A stretch of 49,366 nucleotides of DNA from Pseudomonadota bacterium (GCA_018241325.1 JAFEEB010000066.1:1-49366), one strand, 5' to 3'. Shown: positions 8,244-19,543, numbered from the stretch's first letter. Numbers and translations: made by a program. Notes: a model not told the origin generated them from the letters alone.

Positions 8244-10559
8244 ATGCTTCTTGTTTCCATGCCGCCACAGTCCACCTCCGCGTCCCGCCAGGTTCCCGAC
8301 CCGGTCTCTGCCCCTGAATCCCTCGAGGTGCCCTTGCGACCCTCTGAGAACGTTCGAGGGACGCTGGACGTTGACCTGACCGCGCAACTGCATTTCAGCG
8401 CGGGGCGCCTTGTTCTTACGAATCAACGGCTTGTCGCGCGGTATCCAGATGAAACCACCTGGCGGTCCTGGGACCTGGCGCCCGGCATGGCGCTGGTGCA
8501 CCAGGACTACGCCGGCGTCGGCACGCTCGAATTGCGCGATGGCGCGGGCATCCTGGGGTGCTGGCGTTACACCTTGGGGCACAACCCGGCGGCCCTGAAA
8601 TTGCAGGCCGAGTTCGATCGACTGCTGGTCGAACGCGCCACTGGGGGAAACCCGGCCGAGTCGGTGCTCCCGGAAGACGACGAAGCGCAAGAGGCCGATG
8701 CCGACGACGACGAGGAGCCGCAGGAACAGCCCCCATCGACCTGGACCCTGCTGCGTCTGTGGCGCTTTGCCCACCCCTATCGCTGGCGCCTGCTGGCCGG
8801 CTTTTTGCTGACCCTGGCCGGCACGGCGGCCACCCTGGTGCCGCCGTATCTGACCATCCCGCTGATGGACAACGTGCTGATCCCGTTTCAGGATGGCAAG
8901 CAAATCGATCCGACCTACGTGGCGCTGCTGCTGTCGGGCCTGCTGGGCTCGGCCCTGCTGGCCTGGGCGCTGGGCTGGGCCAAGACCTACATTTTGGCGC
9001 TGGTGTCCGAGCGCATCGGCGCCGACTTGCGCACCACCACCTATGAGCACCTGCTCAAGCTGTCGCTGGAATATTTTGGCGGACGGCGCACGGGCGACCT
9101 GATGGCGCGCATCGGCTCGGAGACCGACCGCATCAACGTGTTCCTGTCGCTGCACCTGCTGGACTTCGCCACCGACGTGCTGATGATCGTCATGACCTCG
9201 GCGATCCTGTTTTCCATCGACGCCAAGCTGGCCCTGGTCACCCTGGTGCCGCTGCCCTTCATCGCCTGGATGATCCATCAGGTGCGCGACCGGCTGCGCA
9301 CCGGCTTCGAGAAAATCGACCGCGTGTGGGCCGAAGTCACCAACGTGCTGTCCGACACCATTCCCGGCATTCGCGTGGTCAAGGCGTTTGCCCAGGAGGA
9401 GCGCGAGGCGGGCCGCTTTCGCGACGCCAACCGCCACAACCTGGCGGTCAACGACCGGCTCAACCGCCTGTGGTCGCTGTTCTCGCCCACGGTCACCTTG
9501 CTGACCGAGATCGGCCTGCTGGTGGTCTGGGCCTTCGGCATCTGGCTGGTGGCGCATCACCAGATCACGGTGGGTGTGCTGACCGCGTTCCTGGCCTACA
9601 TCGGGCGCTTCTATTCGAGGCTGGATTCGATGAGCCGCATCGTTTCGGTGACGCAAAAGGCCGCTTCGGGCACCAAGCGCATTTTCGAGATCCTGGACCA
9701 CGTCTCCAGCGTGCCCGAGGCCGCCAACCCGGTGCACCTGCCGCAGGTGCAAGGCCGCATCGCGCTGCAGGACGTGAGTTTTCGCTATGGCAACCGCAGC
9801 ACCATCCGCCAGTTGAACCTGGACATCGAACCGGGCGAGATGATCGGGCTGGTGGGCCACAGCGGCTCCGGCAAGAGCACGCTGGTCAACCTGATGTGCC
9901 GCTTCTACGACGTGGCCGAGGGCCGCATCACCATCGACGACGTGGACATTCGCCAGGTGGCGCTGGCCGACTATCGCCGTCACATCGGCCTGGTGCTGCA
10001 AGAGCCTTTCCTGTTCTTCGGCACCATCGCCGAGAACATCGCCTACGGCAAGCCCGAGGCCACGCGCAGCGAAATCGTCGCCGCCGCGCGCGCGGCCCAC
10101 GCGCATGAATTCATCCTGCGCCTGCCGCAGGGCTACGACTCGCTGGTGGGCGAGCGCGGCCAGGGCCTGTCGGGCGGCGAGCGCCAGCGCATCAGCATCG
10201 CTCGGGCGCTGCTGATCGACCCGCGCATCCTGATCCTGGACGAGGCCACGGCCTCGGTCGACACCGAGACCGAGCGCGAGATTCAGAAGGCGCTGGACAA
10301 CCTGGTGCGCGGGCGCACCACCATTGCCATCGCGCACCGCCTGTCCACGCTGCGCAAGGCCAACCGCCTGGTGGTGATGGACAAGGGCCGCAAGGTGGAG
10401 GAGGGCACGCACGAGCAACTCATCGCCCAGCGTGGTGCCTACTGGCGCCTGTACGAGGCCCAAGCGCGTCAGGAGAAGGCCGAGCGCGAGCGCATGCTGG
10501 AGATCGAGGAAAAGGACCTGTCGCCACTGGCGCGGGCCGAAAAGGAGCGTCAACCATGA
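8244..10559 (+). CDS. Cyanophycin-locus ABC exporter (fused TMD-NBD) with extra N-terminal domain
   Basis: About 771 residues. The start is uncertain (GTG 8223, ATG 8244 or ATG 8259). Residues 1-140 are a soluble extra domain containing LHFSAGRLVLTNQRLVARYP, which recalls bacterial PH-like domains (inference). A very acidic linker follows (DDEAQEADADDDEEPQEQ). An exporter-type membrane domain of about six helices and an ATPase domain come next: Walker A GHSGSGKST near 537, signature LSGGERQR near 641, Walker B ILILDEATAS and the switch His in IAIAHRLST. It is a half-transporter, so probably a homodimer. Its ATGA overlap with the DUF1854 gene and its position opposite two cyanophycin synthetases match the family I know as the cyanophycin metabolism-associated ABC transporter. 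The cargo is unknown. Confidence 0.88.
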   Translation: MLLVSMPPQSTSASRQVPDPVSAPESLEVPLRPSENVRGTLDVDLTAQLHFSAGRLVLTNQRLVARYPDETTWRSWDLAPGMALVHQDYAGVGTLELRDGAGILGCWRYTLGHNPAALKLQAEFDRLLVERATGGNPAESVLPEDDEAQEADADDDEEPQEQPPSTWTLLRLWRFAHPYRWRLLAGFLLTLAGTAATLVPPYLTIPLMDNVLIPFQDGKQIDPTYVALLLSGLLGSALLAWALGWAKTYILALVSERIGADLRTTTYEHLLKLSLEYFGGRRTGDLMARIGSETDRINVFLSLHLLDFATDVLMIVMTSAILFSIDAKLALVTLVPLPFIAWMIHQVRDRLRTGFEKIDRVWAEVTNVLSDTIPGIRVVKAFAQEEREAGRFRDANRHNLAVNDRLNRLWSLFSPTVTLLTEIGLLVVWAFGIWLVAHHQITVGVLTAFLAYIGRFYSRLDSMSRIVSVTQKAASGTKRIFEILDHVSSVPEAANPVHLPQVQGRIALQDVSFRYGNRSTIRQLNLDIEPGEMIGLVGHSGSGKSTLVNLMCRFYDVAEGRITIDDVDIRQVALADYRRHIGLVLQEPFLFFGTIAENIAYGKPEATRSEIVAAARAAHAHEFILRLPQGYDSLVGERGQGLSGGERQRISIARALLIDPRILILDEATASVDTETEREIQKALDNLVRGRTTIAIAHRLSTLRKANRLVVMDKGRKVEEGTHEQLIAQRGAYWRLYEAQARQEKAERERMLEIEEKDLSPLARAEKERQP

Positions 10560-11026
10560 ACGCCAACGCACCGGCGCTGCGTCGGGACGCCTTCAACCGC
10601 CTGGTTCTGACGGATGCCGACGGCCGCGAGCACGTGGGGGTGGTGGTGGTGCGCGCTTTCCCGATCGGCGCGCCCGAGGAGGGCATCAGCCTGCTGGATG
10701 CGGACGGCCACGAGCGGGCCTGGATCGAGCGCCTGGCGGAGTGCCCCGCGCCGCAGCGCGAGCTGATCATGACGGCGCTGCAGCAGCGCGAGTTCATGCC
10801 GGTGCTCAGGCGCCTGAAGTCGGTCAGCAGCTTTGCCACGCCCAGCACCTGGGAGGTGGAGACGGACCGCGGGCCGACGAGCTTCGTGCTCAAGGGCGAG
10901 GAAGACATCCGCCGCCTGAGCGCCGAGCTGCTGATCGTCAACGACGCGCATGGCGTGCAATACCTGATCCGCGACCTCGGCGCCATGGACCGTGCCAGCC
11001 GCAAGCTGCTCGACCGGTTCCTGTAG
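10556..11026 (+). CDS. DUF1854 family protein associated with cyanophycin metabolism
   Basis: A 156-residue soluble protein starting at ATG 10556 in an ATGA overlap with the exporter stop, so translationally coupled. No signal peptide or membrane helix is visible. The sequence (FNRLVLTDADGREHVGV, then RAFPIGAPEEGISLLDADGHE and SFATPSTWEVETDRGPTSF) matches DUF1854, which I recall being found almost always with this exporter and cyanophycin synthetases. Function is unknown. The strict coupling suggests that it acts with the transporter, for example as a regulatory or cargo-recognition subunit (inference). Confidence 0.85.
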   Translation: MNANAPALRRDAFNRLVLTDADGREHVGVVVVRAFPIGAPEEGISLLDADGHERAWIERLAECPAPQRELIMTALQQREFMPVLRRLKSVSSFATPSTWEVETDRGPTSFVLKGEEDIRRLSAELLIVNDAHGVQYLIRDLGAMDRASRKLLDRFL

Positions 11027-11101
11027 GACGGCTCATGGCGGGCGCTGCCCGCAGGCGATCTGCCGCACAATGGGACAACCCTTGCCCTCGAGGTCCGCCC
11101 C

Positions 11102-11502
11102 ATGAGACGCCGCGATGATTCCCCCGACTGGATGTGGTCCGATGCGCTGGCCGCGCTGGACCGCATGGAGCGCATGCATCGGCAGGTTTTTCAGCCCCGG
11201 CCCGCCCGCACGCCGACCTGGGAACCCCCGATCGACGTGCTCGAGACGGAGCGTGAAGTGCTGATTTACGTGGCGCTGCCGGGCGTCGACGAGCGCGACG
11301 TGGAGGCGGTGATCGATGGCGCGACGCTGGTGGTCAGCGGCCACCGCGTGCTGCCGCAGCCACTGCGCCACGCGGCCATCCATCGGCTGGAGTTGCCGCA
11401 AGGGCGCTTTGAGCGCCACGTGCCCCTGCCGCCCGGACACTATGCCGGCGCGCACGTCGGCAGTGAGCGCGGCTGCCTGGTGATCAGCCTGGAGAAGACG
11501 TC

Positions 11503-11506
<4 letters not shown>
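11102..11506 (+). CDS. Small heat shock protein, Hsp20/alpha-crystallin family
   Basis: A 134-residue holdase-type chaperone. The alpha-crystallin domain spans about 38-134: WEPPIDVLETEREVLIYVALPGV at its start, then LVVSGHR and LELPQGRFERHVPLP. It lacks the usual C-terminal I-x-I tail; the end is LVISLEKTS, so the oligomerisation tail is short or missing. The N-terminal arm (MRRRDDSPDWMWSDALAAL) is typical. It overlaps lon by ATGA, so chaperone and protease are made together. No clear heat-shock sigma promoter or RNA thermometer is visible in the 75-bp gap upstream (11027-11101). Confidence 0.9.
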
Positions 11507-13968
<2,462 letters not shown>

Positions 13969-13986
13969 GCTAAGTTCGCCTGCGTA

Positions 13987-14027
13987 GTCTCTCCATCACG
14001 CAAATTCCTGCGTGCTTTTGGAGAGAC
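13987..14027 (+). promoter_or_regulatory. Long hairpin sequestering the Shine-Dalgarno of the PepSY gene
   Basis: GTCTCTCCA (13987-13995) pairs perfectly with TGGAGAGAC (14019-14027), and inside it CACGCA (13997-14002) pairs with TGCGTG (14009-14014). The ribosome binding site GGAGAG (14020-14025) is therefore fully paired, 5 bases before the ATG at 14031. It could be a translational switch or RNA thermometer, or alternatively a palindromic DNA operator. There is no poly-T, so it is not a normal terminator for lon. Confidence 0.65.
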
Positions 14028-14030
14028 AGC

Positions 14031-14336
14031 ATGAAACATCCCATCGCTTCGATCACGGCCGCCGCCCTGCTGGCCTGCGGCACCCCTTGGGCTTGGGCTG
14101 CGGCCAGCACCGAAAACGACGCCCTGGCCGCCGCCAGCGCCAAGGTGTCGCTGACCCAGGCCATCTCGGTGGCCGAGCAGCACGCCGCCGGCAAAGCCAC
14201 CAAGGCCGAGTCCGAGCGTGGCAAGCAAGGGCTGCTCTACGAGGTGGAGGTGGTCAGCGGCAGCAAGGTGTTCGACGTGAAGGTCGATGCCGAGCAGGGC
14301 ACGGTTCTGGCATCGCGCGAGGACAAACTCGACTGA
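14031..14336 (+). CDS. Small exported PepSY-domain protein
   Basis: 101 residues. An N-terminal signal peptide (MKHPIASITAAALLACGTPW, with cleavage likely after AWA near residue 24) precedes a PepSY-like domain: VSLTQAISVAEQHAAGKA, then LLYEVEVVSGSKVFDVKVDAEQGTVL. Single PepSY proteins are periplasmic and are often linked with metal sensing, peptidase inhibition or two-component systems. The gene stands alone 62 bp after lon; its ribosome binding site is buried in a strong hairpin. The role here is unknown. Confidence 0.85.
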   Translation: MKHPIASITAAALLACGTPWAWAAASTENDALAAASAKVSLTQAISVAEQHAAGKATKAESERGKQGLLYEVEVVSGSKVFDVKVDAEQGTVLASREDKLD

Positions 14337-14380
14337 CGCCGACGTGGAAATGGCCGGTGCAGCGCACGGTGCATTGGTCA

Positions 14381-16726
14381 TCACAAATCCAGCACCAGGT
14401 GCCCGCTGCGTGCCCGCGAGCAGCAACTCATCATGCGGTCGCCCGGGGCGCGCTCAGCGGGGCTGAGCACGCTGTCGCGGTGCTCGATGTCACCGCTGGC
14501 CACGGGCACTTCGCAGCTGCCGCACAGGCCTTCCTCGCAGTCGCATTGCACGTCCACGTTGTGGGCGTGCAGCACCTCCAGCAGCGTGCGGTCGGCCGGC
14601 ACGTGCAGGGTCAGGCCGGCCGCGCGCAGCTCCACCTCGAAGGCGCGCTCGTGCGCCGGGTCCAGCTTGGGTGCGTTGTTCTCGAAGTGCTCCACGTGCA
14701 GCGCATCGGCCGGCCAGCCGGCCTGCGCCACGGCTTGCTGCAGGGCGTCCAGCAGGCGCTGCGGGCCGCAGGCGTAGATGAGGCTGTCGGCCCGCGGCTG
14801 GGCCAGCAGGGCGGCAAAGTCGCAGCGCCCGCCTTCATCGCTCAGGTGCAGTTGCAGGCGCTCGCCGTGCAGGGCCTGCAATTCATCGATGTAGGCCGCG
14901 CGGGTGCGTGAGGCGGCGCTGTAGTGCAGCGCGTAGTCGCGCCCGGTGGCGCGGGCGTGCTGCGCCATGGCCATGACGGGGGTGATGCCGATGCCGCCGC
15001 CGATCAGGATCAGGCGCCGGCGGCTGTCCTCGTCCATGTGAAAGTGGTTGCGCGGCCCGCGCACGCGCAAGGGGGCGCCGGCCGTGGCCCAGCGGTGGAT
15101 CCAGGCCGAGCCACCGCGGCTGGCCGCGTCGTGCTGCACGGCCACTTCCCATTCATGCGCGTTGTCCAAGTCGCCACACAGCGAATACTGGCGCGACAGG
15201 CCCGTGTCGCCGCATTCGATGTCGATGTGCGCGCCGGGCGACCAGCGGGGCAGGGCGCTTCCGTCGGCCGCGGCCAGGCGCAGGCGCACGATGTGGGGGC
15301 CGCTGGCCAGGGTGTCGGCCGCCAGCACGCGCAGCTTGCGCACCATGGCGCTGGCCGTGGGGCCGCCCAGATGCACGGCCTGCGCCCAGTGGCGCACGGC
15401 GGGATCGCGCCGCTCGGGGTTGTGCGCCGGGTCCCAGCGCACGCGCAGGTTCTGCGGGCCGCGAAACGCCAGGTTGTGCACGTACTCGTATTCCTGCGGC
15501 ACCAGCTGCATGTGCGGCAGGCGGCGCGAGAGCTCGCCGATCATGATCTGCATTTCCATGCGCGCGATGTTCTTGCCCAGGCACTGGTGCACGCCGAAGC
15601 CGAAGGACAGCTGGTCGATCACGTTGCTGCGGCGGATGTCGAACAGGTCGGGGTCGCTGAACTGGCGCGCATCGTGGTTGGCCGAGTGCACCACCAGCAG
15701 CAGGCGTGCGCCCGCCGGGATGCTGACGCCCTCGATCACCACGTCGCGCGTGGTGCGGCGGCGCCACGAGGCGATCGGGCCGTCGTGGCGCAGGCACTCT
15801 TCGATGGCGGGCGAAATGAGCGAAGGGTCTTCGCAGATCTCGTCCCACACCGTGCGGTTTTGCAAGAGCAGGCGGATGGCGTTGGCGCTGGCAAACGAGG
15901 TCGATTCGTGCGCGGCCACGATGATGGCCATCATCATGGAGTGCAGGTACGAGTCGGTGACCACGTCGGGGTGGTGCTTTTGCTGGCGGATGGAGTAGCG
16001 CATCCAGCCCGGGCCCTCGGGCGTGCGGCGCATTTTGTCCAGGATTTCGCCCGACAGCTGCCAGAACTTGCCCACGGTGTGCGCCACCTCGATGCGCTCT
16101 TCGGGCGTGGCGCGGCCGAAGGCGTTTTTGGTGTGCGCGATGGCGAACTGGTGCATCTTCTCGCGGTCTTCATCGTCGTCGATGCCCAGAAAGTGCAGGG
16201 CGACGGAAAACGGCACGTGCCAGGTCAGGCGCTTGAACAAATCGGCCTCGCCCGCGTCGATGAAGTTGTCGATGGCCTCGCTCACCAGGCGGCGCACCAT
16301 GGGTTCGTGCTGGCGCAGGTGCTCGGGCGTGAAGGGCGCCATCAGCGCGCGGCGGCGCGCCATGTGCATGGGCTCGTCCTCGTTGACCAGGGTGCGGTTG
16401 AGGGCGTAGCCGTAGGACTTGAGGATGGCCAGCGCCTCCTCGGTCGGCGGCTCGGTCGATTCGAGCGCGATCGAGGGGCTGTAGGTGTGCGGATCGCGAA
16501 ACACGTCCTTGATGGCCTCGTAGCGCGTGAGCACCCAATAGCCCAGCTTGGGGCTGAAGAACACGGGCTGCTCTTCGCGCGCCCAGCGCAGCAGCTCCGA
16601 CGGGTTGGCCATGTAGGCATCGGTGTAGGGATCAAAGGCGGCCGCTTGGTTGGCGAATGGACAGCCCGTGGGTGCGGGCGAGCGGGCCACCGGGCAGGCG
16701 CTGGCAGGACTTGGATCGGGCTTCAT
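14381..16726 (-). CDS. Self-sufficient cytochrome P450 fused to a phthalate-type reductase (CYP116B-like)
   Basis: 781 residues. The P450 domain (about 1-430) has the haem loop FGFGVHQCLGKN with ligand Cys382, the ExxR-type helix K region and a helix-I motif AAHEST. The reductase part (about 460-690) has RQYSLCG for flavin and GGGIGITPVMAM and CGPQRLLDAL for NAD(P)H. The C-terminal plant-type [2Fe-2S] domain has CEEGLCGSC plus a distal Cys near the end (MMSCCS). This is the P450-PFOR layout of CYP116B/P450 RhF, which needs no partner proteins. It lies 10 bp after hmgA on the same strand, so they are probably one operon. A role in aromatic compound oxidation feeding homogentisate cleavage is inference; the substrate is unknown. 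Confidence 0.93.
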   Translation of the reverse strand: MKPDPSPASACPVARSPAPTGCPFANQAAAFDPYTDAYMANPSELLRWAREEQPVFFSPKLGYWVLTRYEAIKDVFRDPHTYSPSIALESTEPPTEEALAILKSYGYALNRTLVNEDEPMHMARRRALMAPFTPEHLRQHEPMVRRLVSEAIDNFIDAGEADLFKRLTWHVPFSVALHFLGIDDDEDREKMHQFAIAHTKNAFGRATPEERIEVAHTVGKFWQLSGEILDKMRRTPEGPGWMRYSIRQQKHHPDVVTDSYLHSMMMAIIVAAHESTSFASANAIRLLLQNRTVWDEICEDPSLISPAIEECLRHDGPIASWRRRTTRDVVIEGVSIPAGARLLLVVHSANHDARQFSDPDLFDIRRSNVIDQLSFGFGVHQCLGKNIARMEMQIMIGELSRRLPHMQLVPQEYEYVHNLAFRGPQNLRVRWDPAHNPERRDPAVRHWAQAVHLGGPTASAMVRKLRVLAADTLASGPHIVRLRLAAADGSALPRWSPGAHIDIECGDTGLSRQYSLCGDLDNAHEWEVAVQHDAASRGGSAWIHRWATAGAPLRVRGPRNHFHMDEDSRRRLILIGGGIGITPVMAMAQHARATGRDYALHYSAASRTRAAYIDELQALHGERLQLHLSDEGGRCDFAALLAQPRADSLIYACGPQRLLDALQQAVAQAGWPADALHVEHFENNAPKLDPAHERAFEVELRAAGLTLHVPADRTLLEVLHAHNVDVQCDCEEGLCGSCEVPVASGDIEHRDSVLSPAERAPGDRMMSCCSRARSGHLVLDL

Positions 16727-16736
16727 GGGTTCGGGC

Positions 16737-18035
16737 TCAGCGCTGATGCGGATTGAAGTGCTTTTTCAGCCCCAGCCAGGCCTGGTGGTATTGGCGCTGG
16801 CGCTGGGGTGACTCCAGCGCGTGGCGGGTGGCGTGGATGATCACCGGCGTCTCGAACATGAAGGCCATCGTGTCGGCGATTACATCGGCGCGGGTGGTGT
16901 CGGCGGCGCTGGCTTTCTCGAAGGTGTCGGCATCGGGTCCGTGGCCCGTCATCGTGTTGTGCAGCGAGGCGCCTCCGGGCAAAAAACCCTCGGCCTTGGC
17001 GTCGTACACGCCGTGGATCAGGCCCATGAATTCGCCGGCGATGTTGCGGTGAAACCAGGGCGGGCGGAAGGTGCCCTGCATGGCCAGCACGCGCGGCGCA
17101 AAGGCCACGAAGTCCAGCGAATCGACGCCCGGCACGCTGCTGGGTGCGTGCAGCACCAGGTTGATGCTGGGGTCGGGATGGTCATGGCTGATGAAGCCGG
17201 TGACGTTGAAGCGGCGCAGGTCGTACTTGTAGGGCGCGTGCGTGCCGTGCCAGGCCACCACGTCCAGCGGCGAATGGCCCAGGCGCGAGGACCAGAAGCG
17301 CCCGTCGAACTTGGCCAGCAGTTCGAAGTCGCCTTCGACATCTTCATACGCGGCCACCGGATACAGAAAGTCCCGCGGGTGCGCCAGGCCGTTGGAGCCG
17401 ATCACGCCCAGGTCCGGCAAGCGCAGCGAGGCGCCGAAGTTCTCGCACACGTAGCCGCGCGCCGCGCCACCTTGCAGCCGCACCTGAAAGCGCACGCCGC
17501 GCGGGATGACCGCGATCTCCTGCGGCTCCACGTGCAGCGTGCCCAATTCGGTGGCCAGCTCCAGGCGCCCTTGCTGCGGCACGACCAGCAGCTCGCCGTC
17601 GGCGTCGTAGAAGTAGCGCCCCTTCATCGACTGGTTGGCCGCATACAGGTGAATGCCGCAGCCCGCGTTGCCGCCCATGCTCACCATGCCGTCGATGAAG
17701 TCCACCGCGCTGTCTGCGGCCGGCATGGGCAGCGGGTCCCAGCGCATCGGATCGGGTGGGGTGGGCACGTCACCAAAGCGCGAGAGCCAGCGTGCGCCCG
17801 CAGTGCTGGACTCGAACGGGTGCTGGATAGCGGCGGGGCGGATGCGATAGAGCCAGCTGCGGCGGTTGAGGTGGCGCGGCGCGGTGAAGGCGGTGCCCGA
17901 GAGCTGCTCGGCATACAAGCCGTAGGGTGCCTTTTGCGGGGAATTTCGTCCGACGGGCAGCGCGCCGGGCAGGGCCTCGGTGGCGAACTCGTTGCCGAAA
18001 CCACTTTGGTAGTGCAAGGGTGCAGAGCTGGACAT
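16737..18035 (-). CDS. hmgA: Homogentisate 1,2-dioxygenase
   Basis: 432 residues from ATG 18035 ([21 protein letters not shown]), preceded by a good AAGGAG. It cleaves the ring of homogentisate to maleylacetoacetate in tyrosine, phenylalanine and phenylacetate-derived degradation. The N-terminal YQSGFGNEF is diagnostic. The iron-binding region has [18 protein letters not shown], supplying His and Glu, and NTMTGHGPD, supplying the second His. The following gene is the P450 fusion. Maleylacetoacetate isomerase and fumarylacetoacetase are not in the window. The divergent metal transporter begins 207 bp away. Confidence 0.97.
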   Translation of the reverse strand: MSSSAPLHYQSGFGNEFATEALPGALPVGRNSPQKAPYGLYAEQLSGTAFTAPRHLNRRSWLYRIRPAAIQHPFESSTAGARWLSRFGDVPTPPDPMRWDPLPMPAADSAVDFIDGMVSMGGNAGCGIHLYAANQSMKGRYFYDADGELLVVPQQGRLELATELGTLHVEPQEIAVIPRGVRFQVRLQGGAARGYVCENFGASLRLPDLGVIGSNGLAHPRDFLYPVAAYEDVEGDFELLAKFDGRFWSSRLGHSPLDVVAWHGTHAPYKYDLRRFNVTGFISHDHPDPSINLVLHAPSSVPGVDSLDFVAFAPRVLAMQGTFRPPWFHRNIAGEFMGLIHGVYDAKAEGFLPGGASLHNTMTGHGPDADTFEKASAADTTRADVIADTMAFMFETPVIIHATRHALESPQRQRQYHQAWLGLKKHFNPHQR

Positions 18036-18188
18036 GAGTTTCTCCTTGAAACGATGCCCACGTGGCGGGCGTTGCTGCCGTTGATTGTGCTGCCGCAACG
18101 CGCCAGTGTCCAAGCACACGCCCGCGTTTCAGCACGCGTGCGGGCCCGATCAGTGATGCGACTCTGGACAGGGGGCGCAATACAAGAG

Positions 18189-18207
18189 CAGAATGAGAAT
18201 CATTGTC
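18189..18207. promoter_or_regulatory. Fur box upstream of the NRAMP-like transporter
   Basis: The 19 bases CAGAATGAGAATCATTGTC match the classical Fur consensus GATAATGATAATCATTATC at 15 of 19 positions, with a perfect central AATCATT. It ends 34 bp before the transporter ATG at 18242, which is a good place for iron-dependent repression. It is 154 bp upstream of divergent hmgA and is less likely to control that gene. Confidence 0.8.
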
Positions 18208-18241
18208 ATTTAACGGTGGGTATTGCGCTCACCCGAGCAAC

Positions 18242-19543
18242 ATGCACGCCGACGCCGAAGAAATGCACAGCACCCTGGCTGGCGGGGCCCTGCCGCGGGC
18301 AACCTCGCTGGCTGGCGTTGCACGAGCACCCCGCTGGACGCGCTTTTTTGCCGTGGCCGGCCCCGGCCTGGTCGTCATGCTGGCCGACACCGATGCGGGC
18401 AGCCTGATCACGGCGGCGCAAAGCGGGGCGCAATCCGGCTATCGCCTGCTGCTGTTGCAGCTGGTGCTGATCCCGATCCTGTTCATCGTGCAAGAGCTCA
18501 CCGTGCGGCTGGGCATCCTCACCGGGCAGGGCCACGGGCACGCCATTTGCCAGCATTTCGGGCGCCGGTGGGCCTGGGTGTCGGTGGCCACCTTGCTGGT
18601 GGCTTGCGTGGGCGCGCTGGTGACCGAGCTGAGCGGCATTGCCGGCGTAGGGGCGCTGGTGGGCATACCGGCCTGGATCAGCATGGTGATCGTGGTGGCG
18701 GGGCTCACGCTGATGGCCTGCACCGGCTCGTACCGGACGGTGGAGCGCATTGCGCTGGTGGTGGGCCTGTTTGAGTGCGTGTTTCTGTTTGTGGCCTGGC
18801 GCGCCCAACCCGACATGGCCGAGGCCATGCGCCAGGCCGTGCAGATTCCGATCGGCGACAAGCACTATCTGTACCTGGTGGCGGCCAACATCGGCGCGGT
18901 CATCATGCCGTGGATGGTGTTCTACCAGCAGTCGGCGGTGGCTGAAAAAGGCCTGACGGTGGCTGATTTGCGCGCGGCGCGCTGGGACACGGCCGTGGGC
19001 TCGGTCATCACGCAGGCGGTGATGGCGGCGGCGCTGATTGCGGTGGCCGCCACCATTGGGCGCACGCAGCCCGGCCAGCCGCTCGATACCGTGCAGCAGA
19101 TCGTGGGGGCCATCACGCCGTTTCTGGGGCCCGTCACGGGCACGCTGGTGTTTGCCCTGGGCATGATCGGCGCTTCGCTGGTGGCCACCATCGTGGTCAC
19201 GCTGACGGCGGCGCGCGCGCTGGGCGAGGTGATGGGTTTCGAGCATTCGCTCGAGCACCGCCCGCAGGACGCGCCGTGGTTCTACGGCGCTTATGCGCTC
19301 ATCCTGGCGCTGGGCGGTGTGCTGGTGGCCTCGGGCACCGACCTGGTGGCGCTGAGCGTGGGCGTGCAGGTGATGAACGCACTTTTGCTGCCCATCGTGC
19401 TGGGTTTTCTGTACCTGCTGGCGCGGCGGGTGCTGCCCGAGCCTTATCGCTTGAAGGGGCCCTACGCCGTGCTGGTGGGCGCCACCATCGCGCTGACGGC
19501 CGGACTGGGCCTGTATTCGGGCATTGCCGGAATGTTTGCGTAG
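18242..19543 (+). CDS. NRAMP-family divalent metal transporter (variant motifs)
   Basis: 433 residues, about 11 membrane helices. I chose ATG 18242 because the upstream open frame runs into the Fur box. The fold is NRAMP: GPGLVVMLADTDAGS in helix 1, a glycine-rich GILTGQGHGHAICQHFG stretch after helix 2, and VIMPWMVFYQQS in helix 6. Compared with classical Nramp, DPGN is replaced by DAGS and MPH by MPW, so the metal site keeps an Asp and the Met but loses the Asn and His. That recalls NRAMP-related transporters with altered specificity. The Fur box suggests a link to iron or manganese supply. The true substrate is open. Confidence 0.88.
   Translation: MHADAEEMHSTLAGGALPRATSLAGVARAPRWTRFFAVAGPGLVVMLADTDAGSLITAAQSGAQSGYRLLLLQLVLIPILFIVQELTVRLGILTGQGHGHAICQHFGRRWAWVSVATLLVACVGALVTELSGIAGVGALVGIPAWISMVIVVAGLTLMACTGSYRTVERIALVVGLFECVFLFVAWRAQPDMAEAMRQAVQIPIGDKHYLYLVAANIGAVIMPWMVFYQQSAVAEKGLTVADLRAARWDTAVGSVITQAVMAAALIAVAATIGRTQPGQPLDTVQQIVGAITPFLGPVTGTLVFALGMIGASLVATIVVTLTAARALGEVMGFEHSLEHRPQDAPWFYGAYALILALGGVLVASGTDLVALSVGVQVMNALLLPIVLGFLYLLARRVLPEPYRLKGPYAVLVGATIALTAGLGLYSGIAGMFA

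Noticed and set aside
5876-8317. 813-codon open frame on the plus strand antisense to the second synthetase
   Set aside because: Same composition artefact; no domain or ribosome binding site, and it covers a well supported gene.
11027-11101. RNA thermometer or sigma-32 promoter before hsp20
   Set aside because: I looked for a ribosome-site-pairing hairpin and for CTTGAA/CCCCAT-type boxes and found neither convincingly.
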